Source of the DNA: Phascolomyces articulosus | Taxonomy: Eukaryota > Mucoromycota > Mucoromycetes > Mucorales > Lichtheimiaceae | Length of the DNA stretch: 64,000 bases | NCBI GenBank assembly: GCA_025677815.1 | Contig: JAIXMP010000045.1 | Span: 186,001 to 250,000 of the forward strand | Reading direction: 5' to 3' | In this document: piece by piece, positions 21,333-32,748 of the stretch | Numbering within the stretch: position 1 is the first letter of the stretch | Layout of the letters: each line of letters begins with the position of its first letter | The notes under the pieces: model-generated | Database searches by the model: none | What the model was told of the DNA's origin: nothing | What the model saw: only the letters and a program-made list of their open reading frames with translations | Position numbers and translations under genes: made by a program

Positions 21333-23675
21333 TCAGCACTTTTCGATTACAACATCCTCCACAAACAATAGCCCTTTTTTATTTACTGCTATAATAGTGG
21401 TCTTATACTGCCGCAGAGGATCATGAGTCCATTCTTGTTTATAATAGCACGTCTTAATTATTTCAGACGGTCTACGAGCACCGGATGAATGAACTCCAAA
21501 GAATGTGATTAATTTCAATCGTCTACTCTTACGTAATAATGACATTAAACCTTGGAGATCTATATTCATCATCTCGTTTTGATATTCTTTAGGAGAGACT
21601 GCATTGTCAAACATAGCGTCGGTGCCTGTTGTATCAGGATCACGGGTAGTAGAAATAGTAGGTAGGCAACCACACTTGCTTATGGCTAGAATTAATTGGT
21701 TCAGGCAAGGTAAATCACCCAAGGCATCAAGCATATCAAAGCTCAAACTGGGGACACAATGAAGGTTTAAACGTTCAATGTTCGATGGTGGTGGTTGTAT
21801 TGCGGAAGTAATAATATTGCTGTGTTTGTTATAGACAGCGGTCAAAGAAGAAGAGGAGGTGGTACTACAATCTTGATTAGGAGGGGAACGACGAAGGAGC
21901 AAATATATAAAATGAAGCAAGTTCTTTTCATTTTCCCTCTCTTCTTCTTTATGATTCTTGCTTCTATTCCAAAATACCGATGATTTGATCCAAGACACAC
22001 TCAAGGATTTTAATGCTGGTAAATGTGCCGCAGAAAAAAGAAGCTGGTAGGTAACATTATTCAAACGGAATTCCAGAGTTTCCAATACTGATCCAGACGA
22101 AACCAAAGTATCAATCGTTTCTGGCGGAATTATTTGATTTGCTGGATAATGTGGGTCCTTTAGTTTCAGTTCTTTGATGTGATCTTTTATAAGAGAAACT
22201 GCTTGAACAGATAAAATAAAGGAAGATTTCTCTTGAATGTTAAGATTTACTAGACTTGGAAGTCGCTCCAGTAGCATCATTGAAGTCGTTTCGTCAGGCT
22301 CTGTCAGTTGAATGTGGTTTAATGTTAATGTGCAAAGCCGCGGTAATATTTTCAGTCGCTGAATCATGGATTTATCTAGGTATTGTATCGTATTTCCTGT
22401 TATTTTAGTGATGGCGCCCAAGTATATTTCTTGAATCGTCGCATGGCATGTGTTGAGTAAAGAGATAGAGGAGTTTAGATCAAAATCGACGTGTTCAATA
22501 TGTAAGATACGGAGATGTGGTGTTTGGATCCTGTTTAGTACCGAGATATAGCTGTATGACGAAGGAGAATCTTCGTCGTGATTTGGATAACCAACCAATT
22601 TTATATGGGTCAACGTGTCTTGATACTTATTTAAATAATCAATATTCTCATCATAGTTGTCATGATCGCATAAAGCAAGGTGATAGAATGGGTATTGCTG
22701 CAGATAGATATCATCACTATTATCATTTGTTGTAGTTGATGATGATGGTAATAAGAATTCATTCTTCTGAGGATGATAATTATAATAATAAGTGCAGTCG
22801 CCAACGTAATATACTAATTTTGGGCACCATTTCATTAGATAACCAAGAGATATCGCTTTCCGTCTAAGAGATTCCAATGCTCCTGGCTGCCCTGCAGCTG
22901 TGCCAATATAATATCGAAGGTTGGGACATTTTTTAATAATGTCTTGAACTTGATAATCTAAGCTGGGAATCTTTGCTTCTATATTCAAGTAAACAAGACG
23001 TTCTAATACTTTTTCACGTAGATCAAACTGTGTCGCCTCAGCAAGTTCAATATCCTCTGCATCACCACATCTATAATTTGGACGGAATGTAAAATGAGTG
23101 AGATGAGGACACGCCACGAGTATGCTAAGTAGAACAAAGCTCCAATTCATTCGTATCATTTTTAAATGCGTGAGTTGGAAAGAGGCCACTTTTCCCAGTA
23201 GATATGAGAACTTGATTTGATCTTTTCTAGTCGGCTTCACACTGCATGAAAAGAATTCTAATAGAGATACTCTTAATAAAATGGATGTATTTATTTTTCC
23301 CCTGCCAACAACATATATTATTATTATATTCTTACCAAGGGATTCAATGCCATGACACCCACTCTTTTTGAGTATTTGCAATATTGTGTACACCTTGTCT
23401 TGGTTCATTGTAATCAATATCACGTTCTTTACATGGTTTCCGAGACAACGTAATAGACGTTGGTTTATCAACCCGTGTATGACTTCCTGACTGGATATAC
23501 GAAGTGTTCTCCAATTTTCTGCTGTGTATTGAGGAATGTCATTGTACCATGTACGACACACTTTCATACAATTCAGACAATCGCGTTGATTAAGGTACGA
23601 AAAGATCTGGGTGATAATATCAAAAGAGAATTTATTCAAGAATCCAACATAAGGATCTTGTGAATGGTTTTTCAT
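21333..23675 (-). CDS. F-box/LRR protein, divergent third member
   Basis: Predicted SCF substrate receptor without TPRs. The N-terminus (MKNHSQDPYVGFLNKFSFDI) leads directly into an F-box (FDIITQIFSYLNQRDCLNCM, then KVCRTWYNDI), followed by about 650 residues of LRR-like sequence. The frame 21333-23675 is fully open, but I propose an intron at 23258-23335 (78 nt; donor GTAAGA, acceptor TTAG). Removing it turns an odd Ile/Tyr-rich insert into a normal repeat (GIESLEFFSCSV), giving 754 residues. Because 78 divides by three, both forms are translatable. ATG 23675 is chosen because the frame upstream has only T-rich sequence and the F-box follows closely. Not closely similar to the TPR pair. Confidence 0.78.
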   Translation of the reverse strand: MKNHSQDPYVGFLNKFSFDIITQIFSYLNQRDCLNCMKVCRTWYNDIPQYTAENWRTLRISSQEVIHGLINQRLLRCLGNHVKNVILITMNQDKVYTILQILKKSGCHGIESLGKNIIIIYVVGRGKINTSILLRVSLLEFFSCSVKPTRKDQIKFSYLLGKVASFQLTHLKMIRMNWSFVLLSILVACPHLTHFTFRPNYRCGDAEDIELAEATQFDLREKVLERLVYLNIEAKIPSLDYQVQDIIKKCPNLRYYIGTAAGQPGALESLRRKAISLGYLMKWCPKLVYYVGDCTYYYNYHPQKNEFLLPSSSTTTNDNSDDIYLQQYPFYHLALCDHDNYDENIDYLNKYQDTLTHIKLVGYPNHDEDSPSSYSYISVLNRIQTPHLRILHIEHVDFDLNSSISLLNTCHATIQEIYLGAITKITGNTIQYLDKSMIQRLKILPRLCTLTLNHIQLTEPDETTSMMLLERLPSLVNLNIQEKSSFILSVQAVSLIKDHIKELKLKDPHYPANQIIPPETIDTLVSSGSVLETLEFRLNNVTYQLLFSAAHLPALKSLSVSWIKSSVFWNRSKNHKEEERENEKNLLHFIYLLLRRSPPNQDCSTTSSSSLTAVYNKHSNIITSAIQPPPSNIERLNLHCVPSLSFDMLDALGDLPCLNQLILAISKCGCLPTISTTRDPDTTGTDAMFDNAVSPKEYQNEMMNIDLQGLMSLLRKSRRLKLITFFGVHSSGARRPSEIIKTCYYKQEWTHDPLRQYKTTIIAVNKKGLLFVEDVVIEKC

Positions 23676-24048
23676 TGTATTAATAAAAGGTTTAAAGCTA
23701 AAAATCAAAATATGACTGAAAGAGTTTGTATTCTTAATAGAGTAACCAGGTGATATTCCAGCCACAAATAACTAAAGTTGTACATGGAGGGCATAAAATG
23801 ACTAGGTCAAAGTTTATACCAAATAAAGAAATCCCACGCACTTTTTTGAAAAAACATAATCCCTTTGAGAGAAAAGTTAACTTATAAAGTAGTCGATGTT
23901 CCTTTATTTGAAGACATAAGGACATTTTGATTGGGTCTATCACTAATCAATATTCAATACAACATATAGCTAGGTGAACCAGAAATTAGATAGGCTATTT
24001 GAAACCTACCTCTTGATTTTTTATTAAAACAATTCATTATTAAATTAT
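23676..24048. other. F-box gene promoter region
   Basis: AT-rich interval upstream of the F-box gene (-) and of the coding-like stretch (+). No feature recognised. Confidence 0.4.
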
Positions 24049-24382
24049 ATGCCAAAAACTTTAGTATTTCATCGGAAAACATTTATTTTTGGCCAAGAAG
24101 TGAACATAAAATACACTCGGATGCCCATTTGTCAACAATGCCACGGGTACGTACGACTCAATTTTTTTTTGTAGCATATATGAACCTGGTTCCTCTCTTA
24201 TATCACGTACGCGTGTTAAAACACTGGCCCATGAAACAATTATTGCAAACACTCGATTTTTTGATAGTCAGTGGGTGCTTGTACAAGTAGAGCTACACAA
24301 TTCCAATAAGGATTTATACATAGTTCAACCACCACCTCATATGGCCAAAACAGAATCATCCGAATATGGGTCGCTCTTTTAA
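24049..24382 (+). CDS. unassigned small protein, frame broken at a T-run (or 28-nt intron)
   Basis: Not in the simple ORF calls because the frame changes. From ATG 24049 the frame reads [10 protein letters not shown], then [20 protein letters not shown] second frame from 24175 reads [20 protein letters not shown], then [19 protein letters not shown] and YIVQPPPHM, and stops at 24380-24382. The two join in frame if 24147-24174 is removed, but 28 nt (GT...AG, with no branch point seen) is far shorter than any other intron here. Alternatively, one T fewer in the T9 run (24162-24170) would make one continuous frame with a CxxC-type motif. So this is a real gene with an assembly indel, a fresh pseudogene, or a gene with an extreme mini-intron. 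Family unknown. Confidence 0.45.
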
Positions 24383-24567
24383 AATCCTTTGCATTTGCAC
24401 AGGTTATATACGCCACTCAAACTCACTCGTGTTTTTCTTTCACGCATTTTTTTTCTTTGGTCACTTTCACTGGGCCATATCGATCCTAGCAAGGTAAATG
24501 AAAATGTAGGGAACTTTTGATTTGGAAAAAGAATATATGTAATGATGATTCGGTAAAAGGTTTGAGA

Positions 24568-24875
24568 ATGGGATCCTATGAACATTATGAACCCGCTCCT
24601 ATTTTATTCCTTGCCTCTTTCTCTATTTTTCTTTTATTTTATCTCGATATTCTCATCTATACTATACCGATCGGTCTTTTTTTTTTGTTTACACGTTTAT
24701 CGTTTGAATGGAAGAAAGGGACCACCAATGTTCGAAATCTTGGTATCCATTTTCCGAAAGTATGATGGGTGTTGGTACCGTAAGGCCGAACAAAGATTAT
24801 AAAAATGAGTCATTGTTAGATCGTTTACTCGGAAAGCACAATAACCGAGAAGAATATACTTTTTGTGTATTTTAA
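24568..24875 (+). CDS. possible small membrane protein or exon pair
   Basis: Open frame MGSYEHYEPAPIL, followed by a hydrophobic stretch (FLASFSIFLLFYL, then IPIGLFFLFTRLSFEW), to a donor GTATGA after NLGIHFPK at 24759. A 50-nt intron would lead in phase 0 to SLLDRLLGKHNNREEY and a stop at 24873-24875 (85 residues). It may be part of the same locus as 24049-24382. No family recognised. The length and hydrophobicity could arise by chance in T-rich DNA. Confidence 0.25.
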
Positions 24876-25248
24876 CGATAAAGGGTGACACGACATATTA
24901 TTTTTTTACAACACGTAACCCTTCTTCCTGAGCCATCGTTGCTCGGGCAAGATTTTTATGGGATACGTGTTGGTGGATTCCGAGGGGAAGAGAAACATTC
25001 AAGATAATGACCAAAAGAATGAGAAAGGAAGAGTTTTGGATTGGAGACTGTGGTTCTAGTTCATGAATACCTATTTGAATGATACAACTTTTTTGATACT
25101 GAATATATTCTTTTCCTTCGAATCATGGATAAAGAGGTTGATAATGATTTATAGATATTGAAATTAACTAACATAAACTGATTTTTTTCTTTCTAGTAAG
25201 AAACACTCAAGCACTATTTCCCATCATTAAATTACATAAATCACAAAA
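24876..25248. other. upstream region and 5' UTR of the RPP25-like gene
   Basis: AT-rich. The last ~50 bp (25199-25248, after a TCTAG) are probably the non-coding first exon, which ends in the A of the start codon at 25249. Confidence 0.5.
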
Positions 25249-26086
25249 AGTGAGTTCTCCCACCCCCTCCTCTTTCCTTTTTCTTCCATTCCTGCTCTCT
25301 CTCTTTTTTTTTTTTTGCTGTATCTAGTTATTATTTGTATATTATATATATATTATGTTAACCATGAAAAATAAAATTCAATAAAAGTGGAAGATTATCG
25401 ACGAAACGAAAAAAAAGAACCAGAACAAGTTTCACCACCAGCAAAAAACGAAATTCGATGTTCACAATCAGGAAAAATTACACGTTATGTAGATGTTGGT
25501 CTTAATATGTTTAAAGTGAGTGTGTGAGAGAGTTTTTTTTTTTCTACTTACCCCTTTTTTAAAAATGAAAGTAGGAGAATGATATTAATAATAAGTAATA
25601 CTTTATATCTATTTAGGAACAAAATATGTCAGACATTGTCATTGTAGGCAAAGGAGCTACAATCAACAAGGCAGTAACCGTGGTTGAAATTATTAAACGT
25701 AAAATGGAAGGATCATTACATCAATATACTCAACTTGGAAGTGTATCATCGACAGATCAATGGGATCCCAAAGAAGGAAAAAGCATGGATCGGTAAGAAA
25801 AATGAGCGTCTGTCTTTGATTCTTGATCTATTTTATAAAGTGATTGTATTCACCATTACCCTCTTATCTTAGGATGGTCGTCACACAACACACTCCTGTC
25901 ATCTTAATACATTTATCAAAACTAGCAATACCCGATCTAGAAGCAACATCAGGGTAAATCAAGTGAAGCAAGAAAAAAAAAAGATCCTTATACAGCCAAG
26001 AATTCAAACTAATATAATAATTTCTTGTGTATGATCTCTTTATTAGATACCAAGCTCCAACCGGCAATGATATTTACGCAGCATGA
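25249..26086 (+). CDS. Alba-family RNase P/MRP subunit, RPP25-like
   Basis: Predicted Alba-fold RNA-binding subunit of nuclear RNase P/RNase MRP (Rpp25/Pop6 family; tRNA 5' end and rRNA processing), 141 residues. Exons: 25249 (the A of ATG only), 25388-25515, 25617-25792, 25873-25953, 26047-26086. Alba features: ITRYVDVGLNMFKEQN, then SDIVIVGKGATINKAVTVVE with IIKRKM, GLHQY-type helix end (SLHQYTQLGS), and VVTQHTPVILIHLSK. The open frame before VEDYRR has no ATG. Joining the upstream exon that ends ...CAAAAA at donor GTGAGT to the exon starting TGGAAGAT creates ATG GAA GAT (MEDYRRNEK). The start codon is therefore split by an intron. Phases of all other junctions agree. Confidence 0.85.
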
Positions 26087-26541
26087 TGAACAAGGAAGGA
26101 CACATTGAGAAGCATCATATTTTGTAAAAAGGATAAAAAAAATGAATTGGAAAAATATATATTTGAAAAATAGGAAGATTTTTTATATATTTTTTTCTTT
26201 CTGTTTTATATAATAGAAATATTTGTACATAAAATAATAATAAAAAATCAAAAGGAAATGGGAGAATAGGATATGAGTTGTGTGGGAATGTATATATATG
26301 TGATATGTATGTATATAAATGCTAAATGGATATATATATCTATTCAATTGGATGGATGGATTGGATTTTTTTAAACATTGTACACATTGCACATGTCACC
26401 GATGGGAAGACATGCTAAATACTTGCACCATGAAAAGAGCTAAAATTAACAAAGGAGTGGGTGTTAATAACAACAGGAAATTTATTTTATATAAGAGTAA
26501 CCATTTATAGGCCATCTCCTCCTGCTGTCAAATGATAATAG
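26087..26541. other. convergent 3' intergenic region
   Basis: 3' flanks of the RPP25-like gene (+) and rhomboid gene (-). TA-rich; no feature recognised. Confidence 0.5.
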
Positions 26542-29107
26542 TCAACTTATATACTTTACCTCTTCTGGTTTTTCACCTTTGTAAAATGTATTCAATAATA
26601 AAAATGAGGCTACGCCTAAAAGGGCCAACATGACAGCTCGCATGATCCATTTGAAAATGGTTCGAGCTTTACTCACGTAATAATTAGGTTTTGTGGATGG
26701 CATCACCACCAGACCGACCAGCAATCCGGCTACAAATCCAGCAATATGTGCAAAATTATCAGGTCTATGGAAGGGGAAAAATAGGATGAGTATATATGTC
26801 TTTAAAAATGGTGGGGATAAGTTAATTATAATTCTTTTATTAATATATTTACCCAGGCAAATAACCATAAGCGAGACCAAGCACTGAAAAATAAAAATAG
26901 TATGGATGAAGTTATTAGAACAGAAAAAAAAACAGACAGTGCAAATATTAATGCAAGCTAATTTTTTTTTCTGATTTGATCTGATCTAGATAATTATTTC
27001 TAAATATTATATTTACCTATTAATGTGATTAATTTGGTTAGTTGCCAACCTGGGTCAGCAATGAGACGCCAACTTCGAAATAGATCAATCATTAATAATG
27101 CTGCAATTCCATAGAGAGAACCAGAACAACCCATCGTTGCTATATCATTTTAATTTTAAAGAATAGAAAAGTTTAGTTTCATTTTTTTTATACTATCTCA
27201 TATATCAATGGAATTGTATCAATAAGACTAATAATTACGATCTTGTTCTTACCACTTGATGTAGGAGAAAATGTGGTGCTAACAATAAATCCAAATACAC
27301 CAGAAATCACCCACACAGAACCATACCGTAAAGGATTCAATCGCCGTTCCACGCGTCGACCAAGCCCCAAATGCACGAGCATATTACAGAAATAATGCAC
27401 AATACCCGAATGGACAAAAATAGCAGTAATAACACGATACCCTTGATTCGGATCATCTCCAAGCGAGGTCATACCACAAACATCTTGAATGCCACAATCC
27501 TGTTTCGATGTATCTAAGCCAAGAATCATGGAAGGAGGAGAAGGTGATCCATTGGCAGGTGTATCCGGACAAGCAAAATGGGATAAATGATCAATAGAAC
27601 GCATACAAGGAGAATAGCGTGCTCCTTCGAATACTAATACTTGAGTGGATGGTCCAAGCATCATATTGAATGGGTTGACTTGAATAATACTACCTTGAAT
27701 TTTTTCAATTTAAAAAAATAAATGCGTAATATACATTAGTTAGTGTTACCAATAACAAATTTAAAATATTTTTTTTTCTTCCAACTGTACAACATGAAAT
27801 CAAATTATAATATTCTGTATAGTTCCAACTCTTTTTTTTTTTTTTTTGAATCATAAAATCAAAAAAGACTTGTTATACAGAATCGGATCTTCTCATCCAA
27901 AAAAAAAGATCATAATAATAAAGATAGTATCTTGTGAGAATAAATATGATTTACCTGTCAATTGTCTATTTTGGATAAAACTAACTACCAAGACTACAAG
28001 CATTCCAAGGGCACTTAGGTATGAAAATAACGGAAACCAATCATGAGGTTGTTTTCGTAACATTTCATAAAATCGACCACGGTGCATTTCTGCTTGTCGT
28101 TGTCTTTCTGCTTCTGCGTCTGCTTTGGTATCATACATGGGAACAACGGTAGAATCATCGTTGGTGATAACGGATCGATCTGTAGGATAATTGTTGTTGT
28201 TCTCTTTTTTCATATTATGGGTATCATTACGATGTTGTCTTTTATCGCCAATGGTTGAATCACTGTTGTTACGATGGTGTGAGGATATATTCTTTTCTTC
28301 GCTGATAGCACCAGCGGCAGCCGGTGTCATACCGTAAGGATCTTGTTTTCCACCACAGTTATGATGTGGGCAAACAACCACAACAGCTGGTGTTGTAATA
28401 ACGTCATGATGATTATTTTTCTTTTTATAGTTGGTAAAGAAACTCTTGATTGTTTTTCGCTTGCTATTCTGTTGTGGTGGAATGGCGGCCTCATTATGTT
28501 GCTCATGATCAAAGCAATCACAGTTATCAAGATAACCTTCATGCTTACAATTTCTTGTTGCTGTTGCTGCCGCTGTGATGGATGGTGCTTCTGTAATAGG
28601 AGAATCAACATATTGTTTTGATTCACTTCCTGAGTATCTATTATAAAGTGAATTATTGAGTCCCTTCATATGCGTATGATCGGGTGGAATGTAAAAACTT
28701 GGGTAAAAGAGGGAAGGAGTACGTCCATATGATTGAAAAGTGGTAGTTAATCGATCCACCCTTTTACGACCATATGACTGAAAGTTACGAGTAAGGCGAT
28801 TCATTCGACTGCGATTACTGTTTTGAATTTGATCGACATCATCATCATTGGGATCCATAGTGTCATAATGATGATGATTATTGTTGTTAAGATCAATATT
28901 GTAATAATTATGATCGCGTGGTGGTGCCGGGTAACTGTATGCTGATGATGGATCAACAGGGGGTACCATCGTTGCTATGTTGTAATTGGTATCTTGATAA
29001 TTCTGCTGCTGCCATAAAGAACCTCCGCCTGGGAATGGTGATGTATCATTTTGCTGTTGCTCCTCTTGATCCTTTCTTGATCCAAAAGGTTTGTTTTTCC
29101 ACCACAT
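26542..29107 (-). CDS. rhomboid-family intramembrane serine protease
   Basis: Multi-pass membrane protease cutting substrates within the bilayer, 656 residues. Exons: 27955-29107, 27253-27693, 27017-27139, 26853-26883, 26542-26764; all phases agree. A long polar N-terminal tail (about 360 residues, Asn/His/Gln-rich) precedes TM1 (SALGMLVVLVVSFIQN). Then comes the family motif NPFNMMLGPSTQVLVFEGAR with PCMR. Further signatures are FVHSGIVHYFCNMLVHLGLG, the catalytic serine in GCSGSLYG (about residue 537), and the catalytic histidine in DNFAHIAGFVAG (about residue 588). A last TM helix lies near the C-terminus. The end may be longer: GTAAAG sits just before the stop and could be a donor. It shares a divergent promoter region with the Isc1-like gene. 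Confidence 0.9.
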
Positions 29108-29583
29108 CTTGTAGTTTATACAAAATATAGATGCTGAGGGAATAATAGAAAGAGAAAGAAAAACCAAGTAGTAAATCAAACAACTCTTTTATATATCATT
29201 ACTATGAAAAAAAATAAGCCCCATGTAACTATATAGTTATATGAGCTAATATATAATATTTGATTTATTATTATTACTTCAATTAATATAAAAGAAATAA
29301 TCATAAATTTGATGGGCAAATGCGTGTGTTACACTCTTATTAAAAGATACTAAGCTTGATAAAGTAACGTGTCAATTTATAACTATTTCCACTTTAACTA
29401 TTTAAATGATAAAAAATCCTTAACCACGGAAACCATTCACCGAATTTTTCCGAAACTTGCTTCGGCATGGAAAATGAAAGCAATCAGCCAACCTAGATAT
29501 TTTTTTGTAATACAACTTTCTACTTTTATTATTCCACCTTGAAAAAGTAGTAGTTGTAGTGTAAAAAAAAGAGGCCTGACATA
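29108..29583. promoter_or_regulatory. divergent promoter region, rhomboid / Isc1-like
   Basis: 476 bp between the ATGs of two divergently transcribed membrane-protein genes. AT-rich, with no obvious TATA box assignable to one side. Confidence 0.45.
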
Positions 29584-29951
29584 ATGAATACAAGTGAACT
29601 TTCTATCTTGACACTTAATTGTTGGTAAAGTAGTTTCTCTCTCTTTCTCTCTCTCCATTCTTTTTTTTTATTTCATTCAACTTGCTTCTATTAATTAACT
29701 TTTTTTTTTGGCATGTAAAAAAGGGGTCTCAATATCGTTTCCAAAGAACGACGATTTCGTCTTCAAGCTATAGCTGATGCTATAAGTCAAGCTGATCATG
29801 ACATTGTCACTTTACAAGAAATTTGGATGTGGGAAGATTTCGATTATTTAAAGCAACAAACTCGAGCCACTTTACCTTATGCCAAATGCTTTTATAGGTA
29901 AAATATAATGAAAAAGAAAGAGAAAGTGCGTGTCTGGGTACATTGAAAATT

Positions 29952-29983
<32 letters not shown>

Positions 29984-31417
29984 GCCATGCAAAAAAAATT
30001 ATGTACCGAACCCAACCCTAAAAAAAACCATATTATTATTATTATTATTACTTTTAGTGGCGCATTAGGAAGTGGATTGGCTATCTTATCAAAATATCCA
30101 ATTGTATCCACATCTTATTTTCGATACTCATTAGCAGGAAGACCATTGAAAGTATTTCATGGTGATTTTTATGTTGGCAAAGGATGTGGCTCTGCATGTA
30201 TTGAACATCCTGATATTGGTGTCCTTGAAATCTTTACAACCCATGTAAGTCTATTTAAAGCGTATCGTTTATGCAATATTCACAATATATATTGTTTGAC
30301 TAAATATATATATATATAGCTTCATGCAGGTTACGGTAATGCCGATGAATATGAGGGACATCGTGTATCTGAATCTTGGGAACTTGCTCATCTACTTCGT
30401 ACATCAGCTGCTCAAGGACGCCATGTCATTGCGGTAAATATTTATATATATGCGAGAAAATTCTATTATCTACAATAACAATTTGAATGGATGATTAATG
30501 CATAAGAAATAACTGGATAGACGGGCGATTTCAACAGTATTCCTACTAGCCACAATTACCAACTTTTAAAAGCACATGCCTTCATGACCGACTCTTGGCT
30601 TGAAGTACATCAAGAAGATTTATCACAAAATGACAACAATGCCAGTAGAACAACGTTATCACAACAAGATATTGTACAACCATTAGGTATTACTTGCAAC
30701 TCACCCATGAATACATGGAGCAATCCCAAACGATTTATAAAGAACCCATATTCAGTGGGCGATCGACTCGATTATATCTTTTATCGAAAATCACCTCAAC
30801 TCCAATGTGTACGATCGTGTGTCGCCATGACAGAACATATACCCAATACCCGAATGAGTTATTCGGATCATTTTGGTGTGCATTCGACATTTGCTCTTTA
30901 TCATAATGCACCTGCAACTATGGCCACCACAGGAGACATGCCAGATGTCTCCCGATTATCGCATCCAACCTATACATGGATTGAGCCTTCTGTGCTGGAA
31001 GAAATTCGAGCCATTTTTAAACGTGATATGATAGCCACGCGTCGAACGGCTAATTTCTTATTGGCATTGTTCGTGTTTTTGGTCATTGCCGTGATTGTTT
31101 TGTATGCGATCGTGATTGCCCTTCCTGTGTCTTTGCAATTTCATGAGCGAGGCAGTTTGGTCACTATTTTGGTTAATACATTAGGTGGATTATGCGTTAT
31201 CGCCATGGCAGCCACTGCCACCATTTGCTTGATAGTTGGGTTTGTGTTTGGACGTACAGAACAACGGGCGCTTAGACAATTTGAATTGGAAGTGGCTACT
31301 TTGTTGGATGGATTAGAGTTATTGCAAAGTGGGGATATTAACCAATCTTCACGCCAGAAGAATACTTTATCGATGAACCATCGCAATGAAAATGAAGCAT
31401 TATTAAATATTGAATAA
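29584..31417 (+). CDS. ISC1: inositol phosphosphingolipid phospholipase C (neutral sphingomyelinase family)
   Basis: Hydrolyses complex sphingolipids to ceramide at ER or mitochondrial membranes, 470 residues. Exons: 29584-29624, 29724-29897, 30058-30244, 30320-30433, 30521-31417. The endonuclease/exonuclease/phosphatase fold opens with LSILTLNCWGLNIVSKERR. Catalytic motifs: Glu in TLQEIWMWEDF, GLAILSKYPI, LHAGYGNADEYEGHRVSES, TGDFNSIPTS, and the final SDHFGVHS carrying the Asp-His pair. Two C-terminal TM segments (FLLALFVFLVIAVIVLYAIV, and LGGLCVIAMAATATICLIVG) match the Isc1/nSMase layout. The glycine-rich KGCGSAC stretch is near the expected P-loop-like position. Start: MNTSELSIL, with an intron inside the Trp codon. 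Confidence 0.92.
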
Positions 31418-32748
31418 TAATAGTACACACGTATGCACTATTTTCGTCCATTATGGAAACCTCTGTAACACACGCATGCTACTTTCTTTAATTTAATAAT
31501 AGTATATAATCATATTCATCATTGCCTGCATTCCCCAAACAATGCATCATTGTAATAGTATTATTATCATTCTTTTTATTTAGAATATATACCAATAACT
31601 ATAGTAATTATATATATAATCATAAAAGAACTTATATTTATATCTGTCTTCGGCCTCACTGCTATTGGTCTTTTCGTGCTAATTCAATCCGAGTTCAACT
31701 AGTATAGTACGGCATTACTAAATATAATCACGCATACACACATGCACACCCTCTGGCGATGGTAAGAAAAGGTGACAGAATGGTCATCCTTTTCTGATAG
31801 CTATGTTCATTTTTTGAAATGAGACGCTTCATATATCTTCATTTTTATTTTGAAATACACATCATCAGTATCAACCTTACATATTTTTATCTGAATTGTC
31901 CCACTGTATCCAACAATGCACTGTTTTTATTTCATACACACTTCTACCATACTCCTTTTCTTTTACGTACATGCAACAAAAAGGCAATCACATATTGTAA
32001 AGCTGTACTATTACTAATTGTAGAATATACAATTGTTTATTATCATTCAAGTATTTTTTCGTAATAGTTTCAATGTGTTCCTTATACTGTGTTTGGGAAA
32101 AAAAATCTGACTACTTTAACTTTTGAAATGAAGTTCGTTCTGAACGAGATTTCGGTGGAAAAACGAGCGCATACAACGAGTACTGACCTGAGCAGACAAA
32201 AAACAAAGATAAACATTTAGCCATTATTCAAGGTTGCTCTCACCAACATAAATTTCATGAATCGCTGCATTCTAGTCATTTAGTATTTAATAATGGTAGA
32301 TAAGAGCAGAAAGAAAACCGGGAGTCTCTACTCTATAACATCCCACTGACACTGTTACTATATCTGAATTTTCAAACTATTATTCCATTACAAGAAAACA
32401 GTATACAGTAATCAATTACCTCAACTCAGGTTATAGTATCATGATAAAAAGTGAAACCCCATTCATCCTTTTCACCACAAACGATGTATTTCAGTGAGTG
32501 GCATTTACTTAACGGAGTAAAGCTGTAGCACAAGATTACTTACCAAAATCTTTTTGCATAAGTCAAATTTTATGGGGTAGTTTTCAAGAATTATGTCAGC
32601 CTATATTCGCCTGAAGCAATAATGACGCGTGCTTGTGAAATTACCATAAAAGGTTCTGCTTTTTTTTTATTAATTTCTCTTTTTTGGCAGTTACTTCTTT
32701 TTTATATATCGTTTCTTTCTTCATTTATATTGTTCACATTATATAACC
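31418..32748. other. gene-free stretch
   Basis: 3' flank of the Isc1-like gene and upstream region of the DUF2470 gene. Only short AT-rich frames; a 30-codon frame near 32130 is too short to support. Confidence 0.5.

Noticed and set aside
23258..23335. Treating the open 78-nt segment of the third F-box gene as coding
   Set aside because: It is AT-rich with GTAAGA and TTAG ends, and removing it restores an LRR; still, both forms keep frame.
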